From the NCBI GenBank assembly GCA_964035015.1, contig OZ035997.1:29732567-29796566 (forward strand): a stretch of 64,000 nucleotides of DNA, read 5' to 3'. The notes under the pieces were generated by a model. That model was not told where the DNA came from. It made no database searches and saw only the letters and a program-made list of their open reading frames with translations. Within the stretch, counting starts at the first letter, position 1. The number at the start of each line of letters is the position of its first letter. Below, piece by piece: positions 1 through 12,126 of this stretch. A program made the translations under genes and the position numbers. The stretch is from Corallium rubrum (taxonomy: Eukaryota; Cnidaria; Anthozoa; Scleralcyonacea; Coralliidae).

Positions 1-439
1 TCTTAGTTCTATAGTTCCTTGTGGGGAATATGTTTTAATTTGCGTACTTGCTCATTGACACAGTGAACTGACCAAGAATAATCATTTTCGTTTGAATGAG
101 CTGCATCTGTTTTATGTTAGACTTCATTCCAGTCGGTGGGTGTTGACTGAGATCAATAGTCTTTGCCTTTATTATAAATTTTCACCAATAGAATTTTAGC
201 CAGGCATATTTCGCTGGAAACCTGGTGATTGGTGAGTAATCACATGTTAGAACGTTCGACATAAATAGCGAATGTTTGCACAGAATGTCTTTGTCTGGCA
301 TCATGCATTCAAAGCCTATGTGATCCAACCTCGCCTACTTGTTTTAGATTGCATCACCTGACTACTTCTCTTAGATAGCATCCCAGCTATACTTGTTCTG
401 GCAGCACCCCAGTGATATAGCACCATTTCTACTACTTTG

Positions 440-1450
440 TTTTAAATGGTATCACCCCTATACTACTTGTTTTAGCACCACCCCCAATGTTTTAACACAA
501 CTCCCAATGTTTAGCACCATCCCTACTACTTGTTCTTACCACCCTTACTACTTATTTTAGTACCACCCTTTACTACTTGTTTTAGCACCACTCCCAATGT
601 TTAACACCATCCCTACTGCTTGTTTTAGAAACCACCCCCCCCCCCCCCCCCCCCCAAATGTTTTAACACCACTCCCAATGTTAACACCCCAATGTTATAA
701 ACATTCAGTTGTCCTTCAGCAGCTTATATATGTGAAGAAAAACTTCAAATGACGTCGAATCATTGCTGTACAGAAAAGTTTTCTGACTGCCCCAAATTTT
801 CGATTCCCGGTTGGGGCAGTCAGAAAACTTTTATCTACTTTCACATATATACGCTGCTGAAGGACAACTGAATATTTAATAACTTACGATGGCTTGGAGA
901 AAGATACCTAACTCTTCGTTTAGGTGGATTAGATATCCCCGATGAGCCACAGTAGTGTGCGATATTTAATATATGGATATTTCTGACTGCCTCAGCCGGG
1001 AGTCCCAGTTAGCTCAGTGGTAGAGCGCTTGTACGTTAAACCAGAGCCCTTGGGTTCGATTCCCGGTTGGGGCAGTCCGAAAACGTTTCTCTACAGCAGT
1101 GATTCGACTTCATTTGAAATTCTTCTTCACAACTCCCAATGTTTTAACACCATCCCTACTACTTGTTCTAGTACCACTCTTACTACTTGTTTTAGCACCA
1201 CCTCCAATGTTTTAACATCATCCCTACTACTTGTCGTAGTACCACCCTTACTACTTGTTTTAGCACCACCTCCAATGTTTTAACACCATCCCTACTACTT
1301 GTCGTAGTACCACCCTTACTACTTGTTTTAGCACCACCTCCAATGTTTTAACATCATCCCTACTACTTGTTCTAGCACCACGCTCAATGTTTAGCACCAT
1401 CCTCAATGTTTACCACCATCCCTACCACTTGTAATTCTAGCCCTACCTCT
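440..1450. repeat. Degenerate minisatellite
   Basis: Imperfect tandem copies of a unit of about 40 bp containing AGCACCACC, CCAATGTTTTAACA and CCCTACTACTTGTTTT. The array is interrupted by a SINE-like insertion. A weaker block of the same units recurs at about 1700-1885. No coding signal is seen; a short C-run lies near 630-655. Confidence 0.8.
699..1130 (+). mobile_element. tRNA-derived SINE with an inverted partial copy
   Basis: The plus-strand segment 1002-1074 resembles a tRNA: a type A box at 1010-1020, a B box GGTTCGATTCC at 1053-1063, and a nominal GTT (Asn) anticodon. There is one extra base before the A box, position 33 is C and the anticodon stem has a mismatch, so it is not a sound tRNA gene. 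The following sequence (1072-1129) is repeated in reverse at about 735-790. The flanks 699-740 and 836-873 are also inverted copies, so the unit folds back on itself. Confidence 0.65.
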
Positions 1451-2102
1451 ACAAACTTGTTCTAGTAACCACCCCCAATACTGCAATCGTTGCAGAAAAT
1501 GTTGGGACACTTAAGCTTTGCAGCTACATTCACCCCCTCTCCCCCCCTTTCGTGACAAATACGCGGCCGTGTGGCCAAGTTTGTGCTAAAATTATTATAC
1601 AACAAATCAACACTGAAAAGGGGAGAGCGAGACGTGTTTTAATTTAAGAAATTTGTAAATCAGGTCACGTTTTTACAAAGTGTCCGAACCAAATGCAACT
1701 AGTACCACCTGACTACTTATTCTAGCACCATGCCTACTTCTTTCAGCACCACCCCCAATATTTTAGCACCATTCCCAGTACACTAGCACCATTTCTACTA
1801 CTTGGTATGGCACCACCCCCAATACTACTTTTAGCACCATATCCACTTCTGATACTAATACTACATCTTTCTTTGTTCGATCATCACCCCCACTATTTGT
1901 TTTAGATGGCATTTGTTTTTTATGTATAGGTTTAACTAAGATTTGATGCACCTGGGGGAAGTAGGGTGTTTAATCTTTGTTTTATCTTTTTCTTGGTGTT
2001 ACAGGTGCATCAGACAATTTTGGTTGATGTTTCATGTATCGGTGTCACCAAATCAGCCAGATAAATTTTCATATATAATGTCCTAAAGTATATCCCCTAA
2101 TT
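1451..2102. other. Repeat-rich stretch without a gene
   Basis: It contains remains of the minisatellite at about 1700-1885 and otherwise unrecognised AT-rich sequence. No supported ORF, RNA gene or splice structure is seen. Confidence 0.5.
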
Positions 2103-2104
2103 GG

Positions 2105-2705
2105 TATAGTGACTTGACCTATCTATCTCAAATATGCTATCTTAGTTATCCTAGTTATCTTAGTTATACTAGTTATTCTAGTTATGTTAGTTATCTTAGT
2201 TCTTTTCGTTATCTTAGTTATCTTAGTTCTTTTAGTTATCTTAGTTCTTTTAGTTATCTTAGTTCTTTTAGTTATCTTAGTTCTTTTAGTTATCTTTGTT
2301 ATCTTAGTTATCTTAGTTATCTTAGTTCTTTTAGTTATCTTTCTTTTAGTCATCTTAGTTATCTTAGTTCTTTTAGTTATCTTAGTTATTTTAGTTATCT
2401 TAGTTCTTTTAGTTATCTTAGTTATCCTAGTTATCTTAGTTATCTTAGTTCTTTTAGTCATCTAAGTTATCGTAGTTCTTTTAGTTATCTTAGTTCTTTT
2501 TGTTATCTAAGTTTTTTTAGTTATCTTAGTTATTTTAGTTTTCTTAGTGATCGTAGTTCTTTTAGTTATCTTAGTGATCTTAGTTATCCTAGTTATCTTA
2601 TATACTTATCTTAGTTACCTTAGTTCTGTTAGTTCTTTTAGTTATCTTAGTTCTTTTAGTTCTTTTGTTATCTTAGTTATCTCTTCTAGTTATCTTAGTT
2701 ATCTT
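2105..2705. repeat. Left satellite arm of the fold-back element
   Basis: Tandem TTAGTTATC and TTAGTTCTTT units of 9-10 bp with point variants. The same units in reverse complement form the right arm. Because the period allows open frames, it produces artificial Tyr/Leu/Ser-rich or Thr/Lys/Ile-rich ORFs. Confidence 0.9.
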
Positions 2706-3821
2706 ATGTATGAAAAACTGGATATTTTTATTTCTGGAAGTATTCAAAATTTGTCAGGTATTTTCAAGTTTTTAAAAAAGTATTCTTTATATTAAATTTT
2801 GAGCAACGGGTCACGTTCGTAGCTGCTACCCTGCCCATGTCGCGGGATAGGTTCGGGTCTACCTACCTGCGTATTCTGTAATAGTAATGCTATTAGAATA
2901 CGCAAAATCAAGTACTACATTTTCTGTATTGAAAATAGTTGTCCATCATGTTATAAACGAGTTGCTTACATTCAATCTGTGGAAATTAGCAGCAATATAG
3001 AAAATATAAACAATACAGACTCACTTGTTTTAAAAACTAAATATGTTAATTTACCATTTGAAAACGTGTTCAGTTTGAACACACATTTCTATATGATCAT
3101 GAGTGAGATTGTCATGCATTTCCGCCATGACATAATATATTTTTAACTTTTTTCTAAAATTTCGTATATTATAAATAAGTTCTGTGGAAACACAACGTAA
3201 AACATTTATTAGCTAATAAATATTTTACGAGTTACGTGGTGCGGTTTCCACAAAACTTATTTATATTACATTATCGCCATGAAAACTTTCAAATAATTTT
3301 GTATATTGTTCTTACAGGCCAATCGAAATATTGTAACCAACGCAAACTAAAACATAGACCTACAACTAATACGCAAAGAACCATACGAAAGCACAAAAAA
3401 TCGCTTAGTATTCAAGCAAATTTCGACCGCAACACATGCAATTTTTAGTTAATTTTGTTAGCAGTTTCCTGGAGATCGTGGTCGAACCTCTTGCTTCGTA
3501 TTTTACATTAACTATTTAACGTTTGTTGACACGTGCAATTATTCCGGAGACGATATACGTAAAAAGGCGACTGTAAATTTAACCACAATGCTTTGCGATA
3601 TTAGTGCAAAGTAAAACGTTTTTGCACGCGAAGAGTTGTGGTTAAACTACATGATGCACAAGGCGCCATCTTTTTTATGCTTATTTCATTAATTCTAACG
3701 GCTTGTACACGCGTTAATCACTGACTGGTATTGCATGATTCTTCACAGTTTACTCTCTTTACTAATTTTTGCACGTTTAATTTCGTGAAAAGGACTCTGC
3801 ATGGTTGACAAATGTAAAACT
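2706..3821. repeat. Unique inner part of the left arm
   Basis: This stretch is the reverse complement of about 5885-6935 apart from small indels. It contains a short internal palindrome around 2868-2918 and a copy of the repeat carrying AAATAAGTTYTGTGGAAAC around 3170-3300. No gene is recognised. Confidence 0.7.
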
Positions 3822-4203
3822 TTACTTAAAATGTTGGTTTCGTTGTCTTTTGTTGCCAGGAGGTTTACTGCAGGCTTCATCAAATAGGCTAGTTAGCATA
3901 CGCGGTATTTTTTTGTGCGGGATTGCTGTTTGTTCCTCTTCCTGCTCTGATGCAGATTTTTCTTGGTCATCCTTTTCTTGAGCTGGACCAGCACTGTCGT
4001 CACGTTCTTCATCGTCGACCATATCTTCGTCAACAGGCATATCCTCATTCTCGGTACTACTCTCAGAGTCTTTGTTGCTACTCTCAGAATCTTCGTTGCT
4101 ACTCTCAGAATCTTTGTTGCTACTCTCAGAATCTTTGTTACTACTCTCAGAATCTTTGTTATTACTCCCAGAATCTTTGTTACTACTACTCTGGGAATCT
4201 TAT
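3822..4203 (-). pseudogene. Acidic Ser-rich repeat protein fragment (left copy)
   Basis: Read on the minus strand, the frame is open from about 4203 to a stop at 3822 and encodes several 7-residue repeats of the form SNKDSES. A highly charged tail follows: MPVDEDMVDDEER, then a Glu-rich stretch, IPHKKIPRMLTSLFDEACS, and a basic end. A stop codon lies directly upstream of the repeats, so only the C-terminal part remains unless an upstream exon exists. The same tail is encoded in the opposite orientation at 5516-5686. I do not recognise the family. It could be the remnant of a gene captured by the fold-back element or the element's own protein. Confidence 0.45.
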
Positions 4204-4784
4204 AAGTAATACAGAATGCAAACTACACGGGCGTATACATGCAGTGACGTCAGCGAAGGTCAAGAAGTAGCACTTGGTGGTCCTTGATAAAATTCTTGGC
4301 AGTGATCAACTCGAAAGCTTTTGGCTACTTTGATCACTGCGCACGATCATTTATTTTTAGTTATTGTCATCTTTTTTTCTTTATGTAGTAATTGTATAAT
4401 AGTAATTATGATCTATAACTGTAGTAAGTGTGCAAATTGAATAAAAGTCTAAAAAAGGGCAGTACATTACAACTAAATAAGAGAAAATTTAAATATTAAG
4501 CAATAAAGAAAATAACAAACCATTTTCTATAAATGATAAGCTTTTGCTCGGAGTATCAAGTTCTTTCTAACGTATATGCTTCAGTTTAATTTACAAATCG
4601 TTATAACTTTAACTGCCGCATCCAATGTATTGCATCACAATACTATTATATATAATGCATTTCTGTTTTGCAATTATTTCACGATAAGAATTAAGGATTG
4701 CGCAAAACGTTATGTAATGATTTCTCTTTTTTTTCTAAATTTATATTCAAAAAAGCCTGATCAAAATAGATTGAATGAAGAAGA
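4204..4784. other. Spacer at the centre of the fold-back element
   Basis: AT-rich sequence between the two opposed repeat-coding segments. It has no inverted partner elsewhere in the element and no supported gene, so it forms the apparent loop of the giant palindrome. Confidence 0.5.
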
Positions 4785-5686
4785 TTCTGATAGTAGTAAG
4801 ATTCTGAGAGTAGCAACGAAGATTCTCAGAATAGCAACAAAGATTCTCAGAGTAGCAACAAAGATTCTGAGAGTAGCAACGAAGATTCTTATAGTAGCAA
4901 CAAAGATCCTGAGAGTAGTAGCAACAAAGATTCTGAGAGTAGTAGCAACGAAGATTCTGAGAGTAGTAGCAACGAAGATTCTCAGAGTAGCAACGAAGAT
5001 TCTGAAAGAAGCAACGAAGATTCTCAGCGTAGTAACAAAGATTCTGAGAGTAGCGACGAAGATTCTCAGAGTAGCAACAAAGATTCTCAGAGTAGCAACG
5101 AAGATTCTCAGAGTAGCAACGAAGATTCTCAGAGTAGCAACAAAGATTCTGAGAGAAGCAACGAAGATTCTCAGCGTAGTAACAAAGATTCTGAGAGTAG
5201 CGACGAAGATTCTCAGAGTAGTATATAGTAACAAAGATTTTGAGAGTAGCAACAAAGCTTCTGAGAGTAGTAGTAACAAAGATTCTGAGAGTAATAGTAA
5301 CAAAGATTCTGAGTAACAAAGATTCTGAGAGTAGTAACAAAGATTCTGAGAGTAGTAACAAAGATTCTGAGAGTAGTAGCAACAAAGATTCTGAGAGTAG
5401 CAACAAAGATTCTGAGAGTAGTAGTAACAAAGATTCTGAGAGTAGTAACAAAGATTCTGAGAGTAGTAACAAAGATTCTCAGAGTAGCAACAAAGACTCT
5501 GAGAGTAGTACCGAGGATGAGGATATGCCTGTTGACGAAGATATGGTCGACGATGAAGAACGTGTTGACAGTTCTGGCCCAGCCCAAGAAAAGGATGACC
5601 AAGAAAAATCTGCATCAGAGCAGGAAGAAGAACAAACAGCAATCCCGCACAAAAAAATACCGCGTATGCTAACTAGCCTATTTTGA
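4785..5686 (+). pseudogene. Acidic Ser-rich repeat protein fragment (right copy)
   Basis: About 700 bp of tandem 21-bp units (with 24-bp variants) encode repeats of SNKDSES or SNEDSQS type. The repeats are followed by a tail nearly identical to the left copy. The repeat frame is broken several times: around 4790-5230 the open frame is shifted to a KILRVAT-like reading, and stops occur near 5226 and 5315. At 5680-5684 one extra T, relative to the left copy, brings in a premature stop and removes the last residues. Length variation between units shows the array is unstable. The copy is best read as decayed. Confidence 0.5.
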
Positions 5687-5743
5687 TGGAGCCTGCAGTA
5701 AACCTCCTGGCAACAAAAGACAACGAAACCAACATTTTAAGTA

Positions 5744-5885
5744 AAATAAATAAGTTTTGTGGAAACACGGTTGACTTTCGGCCTGTTGTTCCGAAAGCTT
5801 AGCAAAGAAACATTTTACGTGGTGTTTCCGCAAAACTTATTTATATTACTTTATCACCATGAAAACGTTCAAAGAATTAATTTCA
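5744..5885. repeat. Dispersed palindromic repeat (TTTTGTGGAAACAC family)
   Basis: A short repeat with inverted ends (ATAAATAAGTTTTGTGGAAAC against GTTTCCGCAAAACTTATTTAT). It is present in the right arm but absent at the equivalent point of the left arm. Related copies lie at about 3170-3300, 6400-6500 and 25285-25490. Confidence 0.65.
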
Positions 5886-7013
5886 TGAAATTAAACGTGC
5901 AAAATTAGTAAAGAGAGTAAACTGTGAACAATCATGCAAAACCAGTCAGTGATTAACGCGAGTACAAGCCGTTAGAATGAAATAAGCATAAAAAAGATGA
6001 CGCCTTGTGCATCATGTAGTTTAACCACAACTCTTCGCGTGCAAAAACGTTTTACTTTGCACTAATATCGCAAAGCATTGTGGTTAAATTTACAGTCGCC
6101 TTTTTACGTATATCGTCTCCGGAATAATTGCACGTGTCAACAAACGTTAAACAGTTAATGTAAAATACGAAGCATGCAAGAGGTTCGAACACGATCTCCA
6201 AGAAACTCCTAACAAAAATTAACTAAATTAAAAATTGCACGTGTTGCGGTTGAAATTTGCTTGAATACTAGCTGAGCTATTTTTTGTGCTTTCGTATGGT
6301 TCTTTGCGTATTAGTTGTAGGTCAATGTTTTAGTTTGCGTTGGTTACAATATTTCGATTGGCCTATAAGAACAATATACAAAATTATTTGAAAGTTTTCA
6401 TGGCGATAATGTAATATAAATAAGTTTTGTGGAAACCGCACCACGTAATTCGTAAAATATTTATTAGCTAATAAATGTTTTACGTTGTGTTTCCACAGAA
6501 CTTATTTATAATATACGAAATTTTAGAAAAAAGTTAAAAATATATTACGTCATGACGGAAATGCATGGCAATCTCACTCATGAACATTTTGAAATGTGTA
6601 TTCAAACTGAACACGTTTTCAAATGGTAAATTAACATATTTAGTTTTCAACACAAGTGATCATGAGTCTGTGTATTGTTTATATTTTCTATATTGCTGCT
6701 AATTTCCACAGATTGAATGTAAGCAACTCGTTTATAACATGATGGACAACTATTTTCAATACAGAAAATGCAGTACTTGATTTTTCGTATTCTATAATAG
6801 TATTACTATTGTAGAATACGTAAAATCAAGTACTAAGACAATTAATTATTTAAAGAATACTTTTTTAAAAACTTGAAAATACCTGACAAATTTTGAATAC
6901 TTCCAGAAATAAAAATATCCAGTTTTTCATTCATAAGATAACTAAGATAACTAGAAGAGATAACTAAGATAACAAAAGAACTAAGATAACTAAAAGAACT
7001 AACAGAACTAAGA

Positions 7014-7367
7014 CAGGCACGTAGCCAGGATTTTGAAAGAGGGGGAGCCGAAATAAAAAAAACATTTAGGGGGTCCGGGGGCATGCTCCCCCGGGAAATT
7101 TTGAAATCGAGAGTCGCTGAAATGCCATTTCCTGGCTTTTGGAGGAAGATTTTACAGACTCTAAAGGTTAAAAAACGTCATATAAAATACTCAAAACAGG
7201 CAAACGTCACAGAGATACTCAAAATGCATACACTCAGTAGATTGAATACACTGTTTACAGTTTATTCCCTGCCACAATTCATATTGCATCAGTTTTGTAG
7301 TTGCATGTCTGTCGTTTTATATCAAAAGGGGGGAGCCGCGGCTCCCCCCCCCCTGGCTACGTCCCTG
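7014..7367. mobile_element. hAT-type MITE, 354 bp, with 8-bp TSD
   Basis: Terminal inverted repeats CAGGCACGTAGCCAGG (left) and CAGGGACGTAGCCAGG (right, reverse complement) are directly flanked by the 8-bp duplication AACTAAGA (7006-7013 and 7368-7375). Eight-base duplications and CAGG-type ends are typical of hAT elements. There is no transposase, and the ORF inside is not a gene. It inserted into the satellite arm after the fold-back structure formed, because the left arm lacks it. Confidence 0.85.
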
Positions 7368-9330
7368 AACTAAGATAACTAAGATAAGTATATAAGATAA
7401 CTAGGATAACTAAGATCACTAAGATAACTAAAAGAACTACGATCACTAAGAAAACTAAAATAACTAAGATAACTAAAAAAACTTAGATAACAAAAAGAAC
7501 TAAGGTAACTAAAAGAACTACGATAACTTAGATGACTAAAAGAACTAAGATAACTAAGATAACTAGGATAACTAAGATAACTAAAATAACTAAGATAACT
7601 AAAAGAAGTATGATAACTAAGATGACTAAAAGAAAGATAACTAAAAGAACTAAGGTAACTAAGATAACTAAAAGAACTAAGATAACTAAGGTAACTAAGA
7701 TAACTAAGATAACTAAGATAACTAGGATAACTAAAAGAACTAAGATAACTAAAATAACTAAGATAACTAAAAGAAGTAAGATAACTAAGATGACTAAAAG
7801 AAAGATAACTAAAAGAACTAAGATAACTAAGATAACTAAAAGAACTAAGATAACTAAAAGAACTAAGATAACTAAAAGAACTAAGATAACTAAGATAACT
7901 AAAAGAACTAAGATAACTAAAAGAACTAAGATAACTAAAAGAACTAAGATAACTAAAAGAACTAAGATAACTAAAAGAACTAAGATAACTAAGATAACTA
8001 AAAGAACTAAGATAACTAAAAGAACTAAGATAACTAAAAGAACTAAGATAACTAAGATAACTAAAAGAACTAAGATAACTAAGATAACTAAGATAACTAA
8101 GATAACTAAGATAACTAAAATAACTAAGATAACTAAAGGAACTAAGGAACTAAAAGAACTAAGATAACTAATATAACGAGGATAACTAATGTAACTAGGA
8201 TAACTAGGATAACTATAAGATAACTAAGATAACTAAGATAACTAAGATAACTAAGATAACTAAAATAACTAAGATAACTAAAGGAACTAAAAGAACTAAG
8301 ATAACTAATTAACTAAAAGAACTAAGATAACTAAAAGAACTAAGATAACTAAAAGAAGTAAGATAACTAAGATGACTAAAAGAAAGATAACTAAAAGAAC
8401 TAAGATAACTAAGATAACTAAAAGAACTAAGATAACTAAAAGAACTAAGATAACTAAAAGAACTAAGATAACTAAGATAACTAAAAGAACTAAGATAACT
8501 AAAAGAACTAAGATAACTAAAAGAACTAAGATAACTAAAAGAACTAAGATAACTAAAAGAACTAAGATAACTAAGATAACTAAAAGAACTAAGATAACTA
8601 AAAGAACTAAGATAACTAAAAGAACTAAGATAACTAAGATAACTAAAAGAACTAAGATAACTAAGATAACTAAGATAACTAAGATAACTAAGATAACTAA
8701 AATAACTAAGATAACTAAAGGAACTAAGGAACTAAAAGAACTAAGATAACTAATATAACGAGGATAACTAATGTAACTAGGATAACTAGGATAACTATAA
8801 GATAACTAAGATAACTAAGATAACTAAGATAACTAAAATAACTAAGATAACTAAAGGAACTAAAAGAACTAAGATAACTAATTAACTAAAAGAACTAAGA
8901 TAACTAAAAGAACTAAGATAACTAAAAGAACTAAGATAACTAAGATAACTAGGATAACTAAGATAACTAAAATAACTAAGATAACTAAAAGAACTAAGAT
9001 AACTAAGATAACTAAAAGAACTAAGATAACTAAGATAACTAAGATAACTAAGATAACTAAAATAACTAAGATAACTAAAGGAACTAAGGAACTAAAAGAA
9101 CTAAGATAACTAATATAACGAGGATAACTAATGTAACTAGGATAACTAGGATAACTATAAGATAACTAAGATAACTAAGATAACTAAGATAACTAGGATA
9201 ACTATAAGATAACTAGGATAACTAAGATAACTGGGATAACTTGTATAACTAGTATAACTAAGATAACTAGGATAACTAAGATAACTGGGATAACTTGTAT
9301 AACTAAGATAACTAGGATAACTAAGATAGC
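7368..9330. repeat. Right satellite arm with higher-order repeats
   Basis: Two kilobases of AACTAAGATAACTAAAAG-type units, the reverse complement of the left arm but more than three times as long. A distinctive segment (GGAACTAAGGAACT, then ATAACGAGGATAAC) recurs at about 8136, 8720 and 9080, showing amplification in blocks of about 585 and 360 bp. The ORFs here are artefacts of the repeat period. Confidence 0.9.
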
Positions 9331-9356
9331 ATAGTTGGGATAGATGTCAAGTCACT

Positions 9357-10190
9357 ACACCAAGGATTAAAATGGATTAAAATGGCAAATTGCGTCGACC
9401 ATTGATCAAGACTCGTCAAATCGGTCTGTTTGGCACTAAAGGTGGCTCACATGCACAGCACCGGCCGGAACCGAGCCTAGTTTTGTGTTAACAAGTCAAA
9501 GAAAATGAAATAATTTAAAGAAATCGCAAATTTGTCTTCTACCGCTGGGGCAATGAAAGTGGTTCTCCAAACTAATATTTTTTTGATTGACCCAAGTAAT
9601 CCCCATGCAATCTAGGAGGGGGGGGGGGGGGGGGTCACTGGTCTTGTATGTAAGAGCTATATCGTTGAGTTATAAAGGAGTGTATGATATCATGCAGTTC
9701 CCCTATCTAATGCGCAGTTGCCAATCATGAACAATACGATTAATTTTGCTCTTTCATTTTATGTTCTTCCCAAACATCGATCAACGGCAAATTTAAATTA
9801 TCATGCAAAGCGATCAAATCCGCCAAAATAACATAGGTATACACATATTACAAACCAACTACTGACTCTGTTTCTCGATTTACCTTGTATTTGTCGCTTT
9901 AATTAAACATCTAAAAGTAGGTATAGTGACCACAAAACTACGTCATTATTAACAAGAAATCGCTCGAGTGTTCAGATATGTCGCCGACCCATGATTTAAA
10001 TGCATGTTAAGTAAAGAATAAAAGCACTGCTTGTCTGCATTGTTCTTTATTGCTTAACATGCTGCTGCACTTCCCGTTTTAACATGCATCTAAATCACAA
10101 ATTAAATCGCCGACGATATGATAGCCTGCCCCGCCGCTCACTCGCCTGCCCGCTTCCTCCCCTAAAAAACCGGCTGCGAGGCAGGATTAA
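9357..10190. other. Intergenic stretch with a small palindrome
   Basis: No gene is seen. A G-run lies at about 9618-9634. The segment 9975-10120 has inverted ends (ATGTCGCCGAC against ATCGCCGACGATA) around a loop with opposed ATGCATGTTAAG and CTTAACATG motifs, as in a MITE. Confidence 0.5.
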
Positions 10191-10337
10191 AGCCGGTTTT
10201 CCACTAGGCGATTTTTTTCGCGCGAAGCGACTTTCGTTTGTTCGAATTCAATAGATTTCTGATTAGTTCCAGCTCGGAGCTCACGCGACAAACGAAAAAG
10301 TCGCTTCGCGCGAAAGTCGTCTAGTGGAAAACCGGCT
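10191..10337. mobile_element. MITE, 147 bp
   Basis: Inverted ends AGCCGGTTTTCCACTAG at 10191 and its complement ending at 10337, with a second mirrored block (GCGCGAAGCGACTTTCG). No coding content. Confidence 0.7.
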
Positions 10338-10338
10338 T

Positions 10339-11556
10339 GAGGGGCTCTGCTCGAGGCGGGACGAGACGTTTGCCGGGATCCCGCCATGCATGTATATATC
10401 TCTTATTTGTCCCGTTCCGTTTATATGGAAAGAATTTTCCTGGGACGTTTTTCGTCCCGTCCCAAGACAATTTTTCTCATGTAACACTCCGTCCCGCTTT
10501 GCCGGGACGTTTGCCAGGACGATATTATGCTGACTTGGCAAAAATTCTGACAAAGTTTGCCTAGTCCGTCTACTCCGAACGTTTTCTCAAGATATAATCA
10601 ACTGTAGAAGTTATAAAATTATTGGCAGAAAGATAATTCACCTTGCTACAACATACGTACATGTTAATCCGACCAAATCGCTTATAGTTTCCCTAAAAAA
10701 GCGACATGTCCAAATCGTGACAGCGGCCGTTATTTTGAATTTTTTTTCGTATGTATTATAATTTCACTGTTGTAGCTTCAAATATACTGGAAGAAAGATA
10801 ATTCATCTGGCTACAACATACGTACAATTTATCCGACCAAATAGCTTAGTTTTCTTAAAAAAAAGCGAATTACCGAACATGTCCAACACGAGCTCGTCCC
10901 GGTAGAAACATCAGTTCTCATGTAAACCCGGTGTCACGGTCTCAGCGATCCCACAGTCTGAGTTATCTCCTGAGACCAACTGCGTAGTTATCCCCTGCTT
11001 TTCAATTCTGCATTAATATTACGTAATAATACGTATAATCATGGAAACCATACTTTTATCACGTTCTTTTAAACATTTCGTCGCAAGGTATATAATCAAT
11101 ATCAAAAGTAAAACGTTTGTGATTATTACGAATGGCAATACCGTGTAACTCATATAAATAATAGTTCGCTAAGCTTTCGTCTCGCTAAACTCGATACTTC
11201 ATCATTCTGAGAATATGTAAATTTAATAAGACATAGTAGTCTTCGAAGCTCTGAATAGCGAACTATTATTTATATGAGTTACATGGTATTGCCATCCGTA
11301 ATAATCACAGACGTTTTATATTTATATTTATACTTATGATATTGATTACCTTGCGACCAAATGTTTAAAAGAACGTGATAAAAGTATGGTTTCCATGATT
11401 ATACGTATTTTTGAGTTAAAACGACAATATCAATGCAGAAAAGCAGGGGATAACTACGCAGTTGGTCTTAGGGGATAACTCAGACTGGGGGATCGCTGAG
11501 ATCGTGACACCGGGATGAAAAACGTCCCGTCCCGCCTCCCATGTAAACAGCCCATA
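10339..11556. mobile_element. GGCGGGACGGGACG-family element with nested palindrome
   Basis: It belongs to the same family as 44185-45593 and 53434-53924. It carries GGCGGGACGAGACGTTTGCC at the left, GTCCCGTCCCGCCTCCC with TGTAAACAGCCC at the right, and internal copies of a unit (AAGCTATTTGGTCGGAT-like) that is repeated in the 44 kb copy in the other orientation. The part 10915-11512 is itself a palindrome, with arms containing GTGTCACGGTCTCAGCGATC and its complement and an inner mirror around AGTTCGCTAAGC. Confidence 0.6.
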
Positions 11557-11952
11557 CAGCTTAGCCTGAACAGGGGTTACAGGCTACATCTGCTCGCTCA
11601 TCTGCTGCCTAGATGAGGGAGATTAGGGTCGTCTGTATTCGCAGGCTACGCCCGCGCAAGCGAAACGCACGTAATGGTTCAACACAAGGCAAAGCGCATA
11701 TATCAGGGCGCTATTAATATATGCATCAATTAAAGCACGATGTATTCGTATGATGACAACATTTTTACCTAACTATATATTTTACTAAAATAATAGCATA
11801 TTACGATGGTATACAATACAGCAGATGCCATTTAAAAGTACAAAACAGATTTGGGAATCATACTGTACTACCAGTGTATATAAGTATTAAATGCATGCAG
11901 GCTAGCACTCGCTTTGAACACATTACTGATCTATATATACGTACGCTTCTTA
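11557..11952. other. Non-coding stretch
   Basis: No ORF, splice structure, RNA gene or clear repeat boundary was recognised. Confidence 0.4.
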
Positions 11953-12126
11953 GACCCCGTTTACACGATGCCGGTACAATTTGAAAACGGAACAAAATCA
12001 TGCCGGTATGCAAATACACCATATAACATTTCATGTATTTTTGTGCCGGTATCGTGTAAACGCAAGGCCTAAACGGCATGATTTTGTTCCGTTTTCAAAT
12101 TGTACCGGCATCGTGTAAACGGGGTC
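11953..12126. mobile_element. Palindromic MITE, 174 bp
   Basis: Ends GACCCCGTTTACACGATGCC and its exact complement, with mirrored GCCGGTACAATTTGAAAACG blocks. It folds into one hairpin and has no coding content. Confidence 0.8.

Larger units (their letters stand above)
2103..9356. mobile_element. Giant fold-back element, about 7.25 kb
   Basis: The outermost ends are inverted copies: 2103-2150 against 9313-9356, sharing TAGTGACTTGAC and ATGCTATCTTAGTTATC. Moving inward, both arms carry the same parts in mirror order: a satellite built on TTAGTTATC/TTAGTTCTTT units, a unique segment (about 2705-3860 against 5720-6935), and an acidic Ser-rich repeat coding segment. The arms differ by insertions and indels (a MITE at 7014-7367, a repeat at 5744-5885, about 80 bp missing on the right), which argues against an assembly artefact. 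No clear target-site duplication was found at the ends. No transposase is recognised. The architecture resembles Foldback-type elements, which have long inverted arms made of short direct repeats. Confidence 0.7.
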